Source: Paenibacillus sp. D2_2 (GTDB lineage: Bacteria; Bacillota; Bacilli; Paenibacillales; Paenibacillaceae). From it: a DNA stretch of 64,000 nucleotides. Numbering within the stretch: the first letter of the stretch is position 1; each line of letters starts with the position of its first letter. The notes under the pieces were generated by a model that was given only the letters and a program-made list of their open reading frames with translations, had not been told where the DNA came from and searched no databases. A program made the position numbers and the translations under genes. Location of the stretch: NCBI RefSeq assembly GCF_031199965.1, contig NZ_CP133605.1, forward strand, positions 5,127,001 through 5,191,000, written 5' to 3'. Shown one piece after another: positions 54,906-64,000 of the stretch.

Positions 54906-56660
54906 TTATGTATGTAGGAAGCCCTTCTTACGGGCGATGGCATTCATGGAACGAATCTGACGCACCGCACCGCGCTGTGATCGAGTCCATTCCGGTGAAG
55001 CGAAGCAAACTCGGCCTGCGGGATCGTCTTTGGATCTACCAGCCCGCCCGGCCATCTGAACGAGAGACGCTTCATCGAACAAATCGCTATCCGCATCCAA
55101 AATAAAGACATCACTCCTGGGCACAGTAACGCCCCGTTCCAAAATCGTAGTAGTCACTAACACACGTGTCTTGGCTGCTCTGAAATCAAGTACCTTCTCC
55201 GCGCGCAGTTCATCCTTCGATGAGGTCCCTTCAATCTGTATGCTCGAGAAACGTCTCCTTAGCAGGACAGTTAAAGGCTCAATGTGCCGGATACGAGACA
55301 CAAATATGAAGATCTGTGCCCCACGTTGAACCGATTGTTCCAATGCAGCAGCTAGTGAAGAAGGTAAAGAACGACGGCGAAGACAATGCTCTACCGATTC
55401 GATTCTGATTCGGTGCGGCACGGGCAGCGGATGACCGTGGAATCGAGCGGGAACTTTGGCATGCTCCAATTTACCTCTACGGACCTCCCGCTGCAATTGC
55501 GTGGGCGGAGTAGCCGACAGGAAAATGAAACGTCCTGCGTCTTTGCAGGATTCCTTGGCCGCATAAGCGAGCATGGGATCGTTGTGATAAGGAAATGCGT
55601 CCAATTCATCGATAATGACGAGATCAAATGCATGATAGAAGCGCATCAACTGATGCGTCGTAGCCAGGATGAGTCTGGCTTCCTCCCAGCGCTGAGTACT
55701 TCCGCCATAGAGAACCGCGATCGTTTCCTCCGGAAAAGCCTTGCCAATCCGCGGCGCAAGCTCCAATACAACGTCCCGACGCGGCGTAGCTACGAGCACT
55801 TTGCCCCCGGTGCTCAGTGTGTAGTTAATGAGTGGGAAGATCATTTCCGTCTTGCCCGCACCGGTCACGGCCCAGAGCAGGAAGCGTGGAAGCGAGCGTC
55901 CCCTGCTCTGGAGCAGCCGGCCATGACGATGTACATGGCCGAGGGCCGATTCGGCTGGCGCGATCTGCGGCTGCGCCAGGAACTGCAGCGCGGCGGACGC
56001 CGCATCGCGCTGCGCTGGGCTCAGCCCCCACCGGTCCAGCAGGGACCTGGTGGGGGCCTTCCCGTGCCGCCTGCCGCCGGCGGCACGGCTTCGGCGCTGC
56101 TGCCACGCAGCAGCAGCGCGCAAGACCGGCTGCGCCCCAGTGCGAGGCAGGCCTCGCAATAGGCGCAGCCACTGGAACCGCACGACCCGCAGGGCGTGCG
56201 GGAATGCACTTCGCTGCCGCAGCGCCGGGCAGCGATACTGGGCCCGCGGCCGCGCCAGCGGGCCCCACCCACTGCGGGCGGCGGCAACCGCCACGCCCGC
56301 GGTGAGCTGCACGCGCCCTTGCAGGTGCGCGTGCTGGACGGCGGAGCGCCACGCCGGCACAAGCTCCGGCAGGCGCTCCGCCAGTAGCTGCTGTAGCTCC
56401 GCTTCCAGCAGCGAACGCCCCTCCAGCGCGGCTGCAATACGCCGCGCCATTATATCCATCGCATCCACTCTTCGTCCTGCAATCATCTTCAGCTCTTCTT
56501 CACTACATCGCATTATTGCTCCCACCGTCTCCGCACCATCCCCCGCCATCCGTCCTATCCTCTCTGCACCAACCGTCTCCTTGTTTCCATACACACTCCC
56601 TCCAATTTCACTTCTATCCCCCTCACCTGTTCCACTCCAGTTCTGATCAAACTTATCCAA
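54906..56660 (-). CDS. comFA: ComFA-type DNA helicase of competence (shifted zinc-finger region)
   Basis: 584 residues as an open frame. The helicase core is clear: Walker A LLWAVTGAGKTEM, IIDELDAFPYHNDP (DEAD-box variant DELD), FLSATPPTQ, VLVTTTILERGVT and MAGRAGRSKDD. ComFA is the membrane-associated ATPase driving uptake of single-stranded DNA. Between about 56060 and 56240 the frame reads as Arg/Ala-rich nonsense, while a neighbouring frame encodes RCGSEVHSRTPCGSCGSSGC and AYCEACLALGR, the zinc finger expected in ComFA. Two compensating shifts therefore lie inside this GC-rich stretch. The true start is probably upstream, in the 56770-57144 frame. Confidence 0.85.
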   Translation of the reverse strand: MDKFDQNWSGTGEGDRSEIGGSVYGNKETVGAERIGRMAGDGAETVGAIMRCSEEELKMIAGRRVDAMDIMARRIAAALEGRSLLEAELQQLLAERLPELVPAWRSAVQHAHLQGRVQLTAGVAVAAARSGWGPLARPRAQYRCPALRQRSAFPHALRVVRFQWLRLLRGLPRTGAQPVLRAAAAWQQRRSRAAGGRRHGKAPTRSLLDRWGLSPAQRDAASAALQFLAQPQIAPAESALGHVHRHGRLLQSRGRSLPRFLLWAVTGAGKTEMIFPLINYTLSTGGKVLVATPRRDVVLELAPRIGKAFPEETIAVLYGGSTQRWEEARLILATTHQLMRFYHAFDLVIIDELDAFPYHNDPMLAYAAKESCKDAGRFIFLSATPPTQLQREVRRGKLEHAKVPARFHGHPLPVPHRIRIESVEHCLRRRSLPSSLAAALEQSVQRGAQIFIFVSRIRHIEPLTVLLRRRFSSIQIEGTSSKDELRAEKVLDFRAAKTRVLVTTTILERGVTVPRSDVFILDADSDLFDEASLVQMAGRAGRSKDDPAGRVCFASPEWTRSQRGAVRQIRSMNAIARKKGFLHT

Positions 56661-56769
56661 TCCTGCCCCTAGAGAATACCGATCGATCTTCTCCCCCTGT
56701 ACTGCTCCAGTATCCTCTCACCGGATCGGGTCAATCCTTGCCCCCTTGTCCACAACACACCGCCAGACC

Positions 56770-57144
56770 TTAATCCCAGTAAGCTTTCCTCATCACGACA
56801 TCCATCTTTCCCCGCTTCTCTTTTCTTTCTTGCTCCAGCTCCCCTTGAAGAGCTCCACGTATGTATTCATGCCACCGCTTCATCTTCCAACCATCCATCT
56901 CCGGCCTTGACTGAAATGAATCACGCAGCCTAACTGCCCAACCTAACGGCATCGCTTTAGATAGCAAAATCATCCCAGAGCATCTCTCAACCTGAACTCC
57001 GCCCTCAACACCACGCTGACTCCCCTTCTCTACAAGCCATCCTCTCTCCGCTAGGCACCATCCTAGATCCGTAGCAATATCAATACTGATCATCAGTTTC
57101 CAGACTTGCTCCAACCTTACCGCATAAACAGCCGCCTTCAACAC
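56770..57144 (-). CDS. Probable N-terminal part of comFA (frame broken)
   Basis: 124 residues (MLKAAVYAVRLEQVWKLMIS, IDIATDLGWCLAERGWLVEK, then a charged helical tail). No recognised domain. It lies directly upstream of comFA on the same strand; between them (56661-56769) a third frame (LLGLRSGGVLWTRGQGLTRS) looks coding. The simplest reading is one longer comFA gene starting at 57144, broken by several base errors. Alternatively it is an independent hypothetical gene. Low certainty. Confidence 0.4.
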   Translation of the reverse strand: MLKAAVYAVRLEQVWKLMISIDIATDLGWCLAERGWLVEKGSQRGVEGGVQVERCSGMILLSKAMPLGWAVRLRDSFQSRPEMDGWKMKRWHEYIRGALQGELEQERKEKRGKMDVVMRKAYWD

Positions 57145-57205
57145 CTATCCCTCCTTCATAGAATTTACTTTCCGCCTACCTTCCCCTACATTTATCAACA
57201 CAAAA

Positions 57206-57245
57206 AAGCACACTCCCCCGGCCTAAGCCATGAAAGAGTGTGCTT
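57206..57245 (-). terminator. Terminator of the gene at 57321
   Basis: AAGCACACTC (57206-57215) pairs with GAGTGTGCTT (57236-57245); TTTTTGTG follows on the minus strand. Confidence 0.8.
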
Positions 57246-57320
57246 CACACTTTAAATACATGATTTTCAGTTGTTGATCGTACACCGCTGAATCCTAGAT
57301 TTCTGACGGCTACCGATTGG

Positions 57321-57758
57321 TCACACATGAACATACGGTATTTTATTCGCCTCCCCAGGCGAACGGAGATCGATATAGAGTCGATGTTCTACCTCGTTCT
57401 GCTGCTCTTCCGCGGACAGCATATACCGCTTCATATCTTCCTCGCTTACCGCCGCCAGGCGGTCAAGCTTCAGTTCCATTCCACTCTGATGGCCAAGTCG
57501 CTCAGCAATCGCCATGGTATTATCCTCTGAAGCCTCATCGAGAACAGTTACCTTCACTGCATGACCACGCCACCGTCCATACCAGGACAAGGCCCTTAAA
57601 TACCATTCCATTTGCTGTTCATGATTATGAGTCACCAGTACATAATGCAACCGCTTAGGAGACCTCGGCTGCATACGTAAATAATGTCCGTGTACCAAGT
57701 GCACCATCGCCGCCGCTAGACCGTAACCGAACAGAATCCAACCCATATATGGAAACAT
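57321..57758 (-). CDS. Small membrane-anchored protein with glycosyltransferase-like segment
   Basis: 145 residues. One N-terminal membrane helix (about 5-25, GWILFGYGLAAAMVHLVHG), then KRLHYVLVTHNHEQQMEWYL and VKVTVLDEASEDNTMAIAER. The alternation of a V-x-x-NHE-x-x strand and a VLDE-x-S-x-D strand recalls the start of GT-A (family 2) glycosyltransferases, but the catalytic part is missing, so it may be only a remnant fold or a regulatory protein. I do not recognise the family. Stands alone between comFA and degU with its own terminator. RBS GGAGG about 8 bases before the ATG. Confidence 0.5.
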   Translation of the reverse strand: MFPYMGWILFGYGLAAAMVHLVHGHYLRMQPRSPKRLHYVLVTHNHEQQMEWYLRALSWYGRWRGHAVKVTVLDEASEDNTMAIAERLGHQSGMELKLDRLAAVSEEDMKRYMLSAEEQQNEVEHRLYIDLRSPGEANKIPYVHV

Positions 57759-57771
57759 GGACCCACCTCCT

Positions 57772-57945
57772 TATAGAGGTCGTTCGAACTGCTCTCCTCC
57801 ACCAGGGAGGGGAAGTTCGAACTCTCGCTTATAACGACAATATATGCCGCTTTCAGGAGGTCGGTTACTGGGCACTATTGAAATGGACCAATTGGTGCTG
57901 TAAACCGAACTTTTTGAACTACGCGCTATATGTACCCAACTTTAC
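57772..57945. repeat. Degenerate copy of the 180-bp interspersed repeat
   Basis: Begins TATAGAGG-N2-GTTCGAA and ends GAACTTTTTGAACTACGC, matching the outer ends of copies A and B but with a different core. It lies between the 57321 gene and degU; a second partial end (GAACTTTTTGAAC) is at 7083-7095 behind the GNAT start. Confidence 0.5.
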
Positions 57946-58071
57946 ACTTGAGTAAAATATCCAAAAGGCTATCAACTCGCCTCTCTTTTCAAGTTAATGA
58001 ATTTAATGGAAGGTTAGAACAACAAAAAGCCACCGCTCTATACACTTCTGATTTTCATACACCAGCAATGA

Positions 58072-58800
58072 TTAGAGAGTAACCCATCCAAATTTGATCG
58101 CATTAATAACCGCTTGCGTACGATCATCAACATCCATCTTTTGCAAAATGCTGCTGACATGGTTCTTAACTGTTTTCTCACTAATGAACAAATGCTCGCC
58201 AATCGTCTTATTGCTACGGCCTTCGGCCATTAATCTCAGCACTTCAGCTTCTCTGCGTGTCAGCGGATTATTATCACCGGCAATGAACTTAACCCCTGCC
58301 TCACGAATCGCGCTATCCTCCGAGATCGCACCTGTCTCACTCAAGTATTCCATCCGGCGCAGCTGTTGAATCAGCTTACCTGTTACTTTCGGATGAATAA
58401 AAGCATTGCCTTCGGCAACAGTACGGATCGCATTGATCAGCGACTCTGCTTCCATATCCTTCAGCAAATAACCTGTCGCACCTTTGCGCAAGGTCTCGAA
58501 CACATAGCTCTCATCATCATGAATCGATAATATAATAACCTTCACTTCCGGCAAAGCTTCGCGGAGTTCGGCTGTCGCATCGACTCCGTTCAAAATCGGC
58601 ATGTTAATATCCATCAGCACGATTTCCGGTTCGTATAGCCGACAGCTCTCCAGTACCTGAGAACCGTCACTGCATTCACCAATTACTTCGATATCCTCTT
58701 CCATATTCAATATCCGTTTTAATCCCTCACGAAACAATTGGTGATCATCAGCTAAGAGGACCTTTATTGCCTGCCCATCATTTACATTGTGATTATCCAT
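58072..58800 (-). CDS. degU: Response regulator DegU
   Basis: 242 residues. Receiver domain (about 12-130) with DDHQLFREGL, phospho-acceptor Asp in IVLMDINMPILNGVDA and Lys in RKGATGYLLKDM; LuxR-type HTH (about 175-240) with PLTRREAEVLRLMAEGRSNK. Controls exoprotease, competence and motility genes in Bacilli. Overlaps degS by 8 bp. Confidence 0.95.
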   Translation of the reverse strand: MDNHNVNDGQAIKVLLADDHQLFREGLKRILNMEEDIEVIGECSDGSQVLESCRLYEPEIVLMDINMPILNGVDATAELREALPEVKVIILSIHDDESYVFETLRKGATGYLLKDMEAESLINAIRTVAEGNAFIHPKVTGKLIQQLRRMEYLSETGAISEDSAIREAGVKFIAGDNNPLTRREAEVLRLMAEGRSNKTIGEHLFISEKTVKNHVSSILQKMDVDDRTQAVINAIKFGWVTL

Positions 58801-59974
58801 CTAGGTTCTCCTTTCCCTTCTCTGAATTTGTCGGAATGTGGATAGTAATTTTCGTTCCCATATTTTCCGTTGATTCAATGTCCATTCTACCTTCCAGGAG
58901 TTCTACCCTCTCCCCCATGCCAATCAGGCCGAAGTGGGTATGTTCCTTCGTCTTTTGCTCCAATTGGTCTACTCTGAAGCCAAGACCATTATCGTTTACA
59001 ATAATTTTGACGAGCTGAGCTTGATAAGTAATCTCCACGCCGACAAAGGTAGGACATGCATGCTTGGCCGCATTGGTCAGAGCCTCCTGGATCAACCGGA
59101 AAATCGCTGCCTCCATAGGAGAGGTCATCCGCTGCTCCTTGCCCTTCGTCTCGAAGGTAGCTCTGATCTTTGTACGCTCTTCAAAATCATGCACATACTT
59201 TCGCACAGCCGGAATCAACCCCAGATCATCCAGAGCCATCGGACGTAAATTAAAAATGACCTTCCGCATCTCTTCTAAGCTGAAGCGGACTTGTCTTTTC
59301 AAATCTATTATTTCGTCCTGCACCATCTTAAATTCCTGCTTTGCGAGCATTCTTTCTACAATTTCCGTCCTAAGAACTAGATTAGCAAGTAGTTGTGCAG
59401 GCCCATCATGAATTTCCCTCGAGATACGTTTTCGCTCTTCTTCTTGAGCCAAGATGATCTTAAGACCTAGCATCTGGCGATTTTTGGCCGATTCGAGGAT
59501 TCGCGTCACTTGGCCGAGTTCGCCGGACAGGTACTCAAGAACTACGCCCATCTGCGCACTCACCGTCTCCGCACGTTCTACTGACTTCTCTACACCGCGT
59601 ACTCTTTTTTGCAGCTCATCACGCCTTGCCTTGAGATACATTTCCTTTTCCCGGTAGATTAGTAGATCAAGTTGAAGCTGAGTCGCCTTCTCATAAGCCT
59701 GTTTGATATCCTCTTCATTATACCGCACAAAATCCCGGCTGACTTCCGTCAGCCGGATGCGGGATCTGCGATAGTTGATTTCGAGCTGGTCCACCTTCTC
59801 CACGGTCTCCGCGGTTTCCTTCATAACCTGTTGCAGCTCATTATTCAGCGTCCTTAGCTCATCACGCGCAGATTCTAGTATTTCAAGGATTTGAATTTTG
59901 CTATTCTCCATAACGCCTACGGCGTTCTTAATAACACGATCAATCGCATCAGCCTGATCTTGATAATCTGCCAC
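58793..59974 (-). CDS. degS: Sensor histidine kinase DegS
   Basis: 393 residues, soluble. A long N-terminal coiled coil (about 20-170) is followed by a HisKA_3 domain (EERKRISREIHDGPAQLLAN, phospho-His) and an HATPase domain with VNDNGLGFRV and FGLIGMGERVELLEGRM. Cytoplasmic partner of DegU. Both genes sit next to comFA, as in B. subtilis. Confidence 0.95.
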   Translation of the reverse strand: MADYQDQADAIDRVIKNAVGVMENSKIQILEILESARDELRTLNNELQQVMKETAETVEKVDQLEINYRRSRIRLTEVSRDFVRYNEEDIKQAYEKATQLQLDLLIYREKEMYLKARRDELQKRVRGVEKSVERAETVSAQMGVVLEYLSGELGQVTRILESAKNRQMLGLKIILAQEEERKRISREIHDGPAQLLANLVLRTEIVERMLAKQEFKMVQDEIIDLKRQVRFSLEEMRKVIFNLRPMALDDLGLIPAVRKYVHDFEERTKIRATFETKGKEQRMTSPMEAAIFRLIQEALTNAAKHACPTFVGVEITYQAQLVKIIVNDNGLGFRVDQLEQKTKEHTHFGLIGMGERVELLEGRMDIESTENMGTKITIHIPTNSEKGKENLDG

Positions 59975-60020
59975 TTTGACCTACTCCATTTCCAAAAACC
60001 GTCTATTACCAATTATCATA

Positions 60021-62766
60021 TCATGATTCCAAGGTGATGGATTTGGTTTTATTGTCCCATTTTACCATGATCCCTAGCTGTTCGGATACTAGGCGAAGAG
60101 GGACAAGAGTCCTGCCGTTTACGATTATTGGAGATACATCTGCCTGCTTTTTAGAACCGTTGATGAAAATTCTTTCTTCCCTACAGTAAGCTCAAGCACC
60201 GTAGTACCTCTTGTTACCGTAATTTTCTTCGCTGTATTATTCCAGGCTGCACTGCCGCCGAAAGTATCAAGTACATATTTGATAGGAACATACGTGGTAC
60301 TATTCTGTAGAAGCGGAGCCGCATCAATATTCTTCTTCTCGCCGTTCACAAGCATCGTCTTCTGCCCGATAGTCATCACTGCCTTAGCACTAGGGAAGCC
60401 TGTACCGCCGCCATCTGTAGCCGGAGCAGTGAAGCGAATATTGTCAAAGGACACGCTACCTGTCAGCGCACGCTCATCCTGACCCTCTTCGAGATTCACG
60501 ACATAGAGTCTCTTGAGCTTAGCTGGATACTTGATTGCACTCGTAGTCAGATCGACCGTTAGTGTTCTCCAACCTGTAAAATCAATCTGTCTGGTCAAAT
60601 CAACATAGACACTCTTGCCGTCAGCATCTGCAAACTCAGCGCGCAGCCAGTTCAGGCTGGAGTCACCTAGGACATTGATTGTCATCTTGGTTGAATCCTT
60701 AGGAATCTCTTTGCCTGTTGTACCATTCAGCTGTGCGTAGCCGAATTTATTTCCAACTCCGCCGCTTAGATCATAGTCAAGCTTCAGAACCTTCGAGTTT
60801 GCGCGATCACCTGTCCCTTGTACGACGGATGCCGTTCCCTTCACTTCAGCTGGCAAGCCGGTAAAGGACACTGGATAGGTTGTATTCTCGAAATTCTCCC
60901 AGATTTGCTCGGAGGATGTTGTAAATACGATTGGTGTTCCGCTGAAGCCGTCATATTTCGGAGTCGCATAGCCCACCTTCGCTCCCGCATTCACGGATTG
61001 CACGGAGAGTACGCCATCCTTAACACTTGCCTTCATGCCAGTCATTTCCCAACTTACTGAATCCGCAGGAATCGTTACCGTGTTGCCATTCTTAAGCGTT
61101 GCCGTAACCGGAACGGATACCGAGGTCCCCGCCTCAAGCGGCGCAGAAGATATGCCCGCACTTAGGCTATCCAGATCGTTGCCACCGAGAACCGTAATAC
61201 TCACACTATTCTTAGCATCTCCGCTCACGGCAGTAATTGTCGACTTACCGGATTTAACAGCTTTGAAGCCATCACCAGTCCAGGTTATATTCCCGTTATC
61301 CGATTTCCATGTCGCCTGAATTCCTGAAGCGTCAACTGGGTTATAGTACGTATCATAGCCCTTCAAAGTATATGAAGCGGTCTGCCCGATCAATAGAGTG
61401 GTAGGGCCGCTCACTTTCAATCCCTTCAGTGACCCTTGTGGAGCTGTCGAGAATATGCCTAGGCCATTCGCTACTGCGCGTTGTCCGGCCGATCCATTAG
61501 AGGTAGTAAAGGTTAGAGTAGTCAATGTCTCAGCAAGTGGACGCGTTACCATCGTCGTCGATCCACCGCCATCAAGATTCAGGCCTTTCCATATGCCGAT
61601 GCTGGTCATGAACTTCTGAAGCTCTGTCAACGTCAGGCCGCTGCTACTATTGTTACTCTCCGCCGTAATGAGATACGCTGTCTTGCCGTCCTTCGAGTAG
61701 CCTAATGCGGTTCTAGCGACTGCGCTGCTGCCGCTGATCAATGTCGTCGAGCGTGTGAACTGCGAAGCCTTCCCTTGATCCACGAGCAAAGTATGACCGC
61801 CGATCATCATCTTCAGATTAGCCGGATTAATCTCTTTCCCGCTGGTCAACGAATAAAGCTGGTAATTCGTATCAATCTGCTGCCCTACGGCCAAATGGCT
61901 AGTAACAAAGTTGGCCGCATCTCCATGGGCGCGCAAAATATATCCATCTGCCGGAACCAGCCCTGGAATCGCCGCTTTCACAGAAATCTGTTGGATGATA
62001 CCATTCTGAACAAGCACTTCCGTCGGTGTCGTTGTGCTATCCACCGGGCGCGATTCAGACTTCCACGCACTCGTGTAAATATACATTTGATTCACATGGC
62101 TATAACCTTTGTCCGGCTCTGTCCGGTAAGCCTCTTGGTTAATACCAGAGAGTGGGAAGGTTCCCCCATCCGCGGCAAAGACCGTTCCGTTAAACCTAAA
62201 CATATCGATCATTGGCGTACCGTCACTGGTCAAAGCAAAAGCATACATCCCTTCAAGCTGAGAAGGAGTCGTGATTACCGTTCCCTGTGATACGGCGCCC
62301 CCATCGCTACCCCTTGCCCAGTCATCGGGAAGAAGTCGCCATTAATCCCAGCCACGGCTCCAGTATCATTCGTCATGCCCTGGACCGTTTGTCTAGTCGT
62401 TAATTGCCCCCCCTTGCCAGTCATTACATCCATTTGTACATATGGATTCGTTAGATCGACTTCAATCACATCGGTTAGCACATTAACCTGCTTGCCCGAG
62501 CGTGTTGTCGTATACTGATATTTTACGAGTTTGGCACCTGAGGTAATCATCTCCTCACTCAGCTTCACCGTTTGTTCAGCTGCCGCATGAGCCTTTGAAG
62601 CGTTTCCGCTAAATGGCCCTAAACTCACTACAGGCTGGATCCAGATCAGTCCGGCCATCGTTACTAGCATCAACTTTTTCCCTTGATTCGTCGCCAGGCG
62701 CACCCACTTGTTCTCTTTTCTCGTCGCCTCTTGTCCTTGTCCTGTTGCCTCTCTTCTGACTACCAT
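60021..62766 (-). CDS. Exported phosphodiester-glycosidase (NAGPA/DUF2233) protein with copper-amine-oxidase-like repeats (two apparent shifts)
   Basis: About 915 residues. Start ATG 62764-62766 (GGGAGAG upstream) gives a charged N-terminus and one hydrophobic stretch (LMLVTMAGLIWIQPVVSL), a signal peptide ending near AHA-A. Residues about 90-370 are NAGPA-like: AGINGDFFPMTGQG, TALGYSKDGKTAYLITAE and GLNLDGGGSTTMV. A Big-type domain and a jelly-roll region (FENTTYPVSF...) follow. The C-terminus is a copper-amine-oxidase N-domain-like unit (LLVNGEKKNIDAAP, then INGSKKQADVSPIIVNGRTL). Shifts: C5 run 62298-62302 and about 60166-60171. Probably surface-attached through those repeats and cleaving a sugar phosphodiester; substrate unknown. 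Uncorrected ORFs: 62275-62805, 60125-62248. Confidence 0.8.
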
Positions 62767-62866
62767 GAAATTTGCTACTCTCCCATCTATTATTTCAATA
62801 ATCATCCCTCTAAATGTCTCTCATCAATCTATTACACTATTAATAGACTACATTTATCCCGAAAAG

Positions 62867-63240
62867 TTACGAAAAAGTAGTAATTTTCTTAGGAGAGAAG
62901 GAGAATTGGGGCAGGAGTTGGGGAGAAGCCCGGATAAACTCACTTTTCTAGAACTAATCGCTAGACTACTTGGGAGAATAAGTAGAAATCCTACAACTAA
63001 TTCAGACCGTACTCCCATTCTTCGAGAATTAGTTGTAAATAGTACAACTAAATTTCCCATTTTGCTTCAAACTCGATATTTCAGATAATTTAACTGTAGG
63101 AAATCCAATTATTTTACACCCCTTTCTTATTTGTGAGAATCTAGTTGTACAAAATACAATTAATGACCACTTATCTCCTCACCTTGCTCTATCACTAGAA
63201 CTCATTCCTATTCCAACTACCTCCCTAACATAGAAAATAG
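62867..63240. repeat. Second cluster of TTGTA/TACAA palindromic repeats
   Basis: No ORF in 62767-63290. Units include AATTAGTTGTAAATAGTACAA (about 63025), TTAACTGTAGGAAATCCAAT (63090) and TAGTTGTACAAAATACAATT (63141), plus a possible partial one near 62993. Same family as 54530-54850. Confidence 0.55.
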
Positions 63241-63290
63241 ATCATAAATCTGATAGAATAGGAGTAAATTTACATACCTAATGTGGCGTA

Positions 63291-63330
63291 GAACGTCCCA
63301 CCATTCATCAGAATGGTTGGGACGTTTTTT
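63291..63330 (+). terminator. Strong hairpin with T-run just upstream of the last gene
   Basis: AACGTCCCACCATTC (63292-63306), loop ATCA, GAATGGTTGGGACGTT (63311-63326), then TTTT. It is a textbook intrinsic terminator on the plus strand, but no plus-strand gene precedes it within 40 kb; the next gene starts 33 bp later. It may be an attenuator in that gene's leader. Confidence 0.75.
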
Positions 63331-63362
63331 CGTTCCATAATAATCCTCAGGAGGTATTAAGA

Positions 63363-64000
63363 ATGAATTTCGCAGCAGCACATCAAGCTTTTATCGATAA
63401 GCATGCAGAACAACAACGGGTGAGCGCCGGGGTAGGCTTCTTCGTGGACACGGGCATGGGGAAGCTCTATTTCTTAAAAATGTTTGGTGGCCCCTATTTG
63501 GAAATTTTGAAGATTTGCATCCCGAGTATGAAGTCCTAGATTGGCGCAGGAGATCCTATTTTGGTGATTTTGCATATTTACCCGGCCCTCTTAAATTTAT
63601 GATCGAAATAAAGGGGTACGGTCCGCATGTTCAAGAAATGGATCGTCAAAAATACTGTAACGAACTGAATCGTGAACTCTTCATCCAGACCTTAGGATTC
63701 CGCATCATTTCCTTCGCCTATGACGATGTTTCAGATCGGCCCGAGTTATGTCAGTATTTATTGCAGTCATTACTTAATCGCTACCGAGTCCAGCAACAGC
63801 CCGTACAGCGAACGGTTATGGCGGAATCAGAAATCATAAGGTACGCACTCTCCTCTTCTCGCCAATCCATAAGCCCCAAGGAAATATCGCTTCACTTCCA
63901 AATTGATTACCGTACATCTGTGAAAATGTTGAGAGCCCTATGCAGTAAAGGTTGGCTACTCCCCATACACAGTGGCTCAGGTCAGCGGATTCATCGTTAT
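63363..64000 (+). CDS. PD-(D/E)XK-like nuclease fold plus winged-helix protein, paralogue 2 (one apparent shift; runs off window)
   Basis: At least 213 residues; end not reached. AGGAGG (63349-63354) precedes ATG 63363. One base added to the GGG at 63418-63420 continues the frame as RGERRGRLLRGHGHGEALFL then KNVWWPLFGNFEDLHPEYEV. The core has DFAYLPG then FMIEIKGYGPHVQEMDRQKY, i.e. Asp...E-x-K, the nuclease signature that is EIH in paralogue 1. A helix with RELFIQTLGFRIISFAYDDV follows, and the C-terminal ~70 residues (SPKEISLHFQIDYRTSVKML) look like a winged helix. Similar to 13294-13949 over the full length. Function unknown; DNA binding or cleavage is inferred from the folds. Confidence 0.6.

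Noticed and set aside
55832..56646. Long plus-strand ORFs in the GC-rich part of comFA
   Set aside because: They are Arg/Ala/Pro-rich shadows of the GC-rich minus-strand gene with no domain and no ribosome site.
54530..63160. Regularly spaced repeats as a CRISPR array
   Set aside because: Units are diverged palindromes about 20 bp long with no conserved identical repeat, and no cas genes are present.

Overview
The window looks like a chromosome segment of a motile, competent, spore-forming Firmicute, most likely Paenibacillus. The basis is gene order and protein resemblance: a B. subtilis-like yvyF-flgM-flgN-flgK-flgL-yviE-fliW-csrA-hag-flaG-fliD-fliS-fliT block next to hpf, secA and prfB, with comFA/comFC and degS/degU beside it, DUF4004/bactofilin genes, and several families of short palindromic intergenic repeats. 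Almost all genes lie on the minus strand. No rRNA, tRNA or CRISPR array was seen.

Layout: 1-281 is the start of ftsE. 744-1108 is a broken collagen-like gene, followed by an IS3-family element (about 1389-2739). 2788-17612 is a cell-wall sugar salvage region: a minus-strand operon (murQ, solute-binding protein, two permeases, anmK, GNAT, PIG-L deacetylase, namZ, BadF-type sugar kinase), then a nuclease-like/HTH gene, an RpiR/MurR-type regulator, and a divergent GH4 phosphoglycosidase plus second BadF kinase. MurNAc sugars would enter through an ABC importer, be phosphorylated in the cytoplasm, and be cleaved by MurQ. 17892-22673 is a type VII secretion (T7SS) cargo module: a WXG100-like protein, a degenerate lipase-fold protein, a lipoprotein, and an 811-aa lipase with a helical C-terminus. 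This resembles the staphylococcal TslA/TilA reverse-domain lipase toxin system. 22885-28514 has an MFS permease, two bactofilins with a DUF4004 regulator, and a chemoreceptor. 28815-37362 is the complete argCJBDF-argGH arginine block, with candidate ArgR boxes upstream. 37594-43555 carries yitT, prfB (with its programmed frameshift), secA, hpf and csp. 43790-53509 is the late flagellar block with its CsrA-FliW control. 53633-59974 carries comFC, comFA, degU and degS. 60021-62766 encodes a large exported phosphodiester-glycosidase-like protein. A second nuclease-like/HTH gene runs off the right end.

An important caveat is that about 17 genes, including the essential secA, are split by single-base shifts. 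Most sit at G or C runs that are one base short. Correcting them restores family-typical proteins (SecA 835 aa), so these are more likely sequence errors than pseudogenes. I give merged coordinates for such genes and state the shift sites. The only intended frameshifts recognised are in prfB and the IS3 transposase.

The most interesting items are the T7SS-type lipase module with its pseudo-lipase paralogue, the pair of PD-(D/E)XK-like/winged-helix proteins, the ABC-plus-kinase MurNAc salvage route with a NamZ that lacks a signal peptide, and several structured repeat families.
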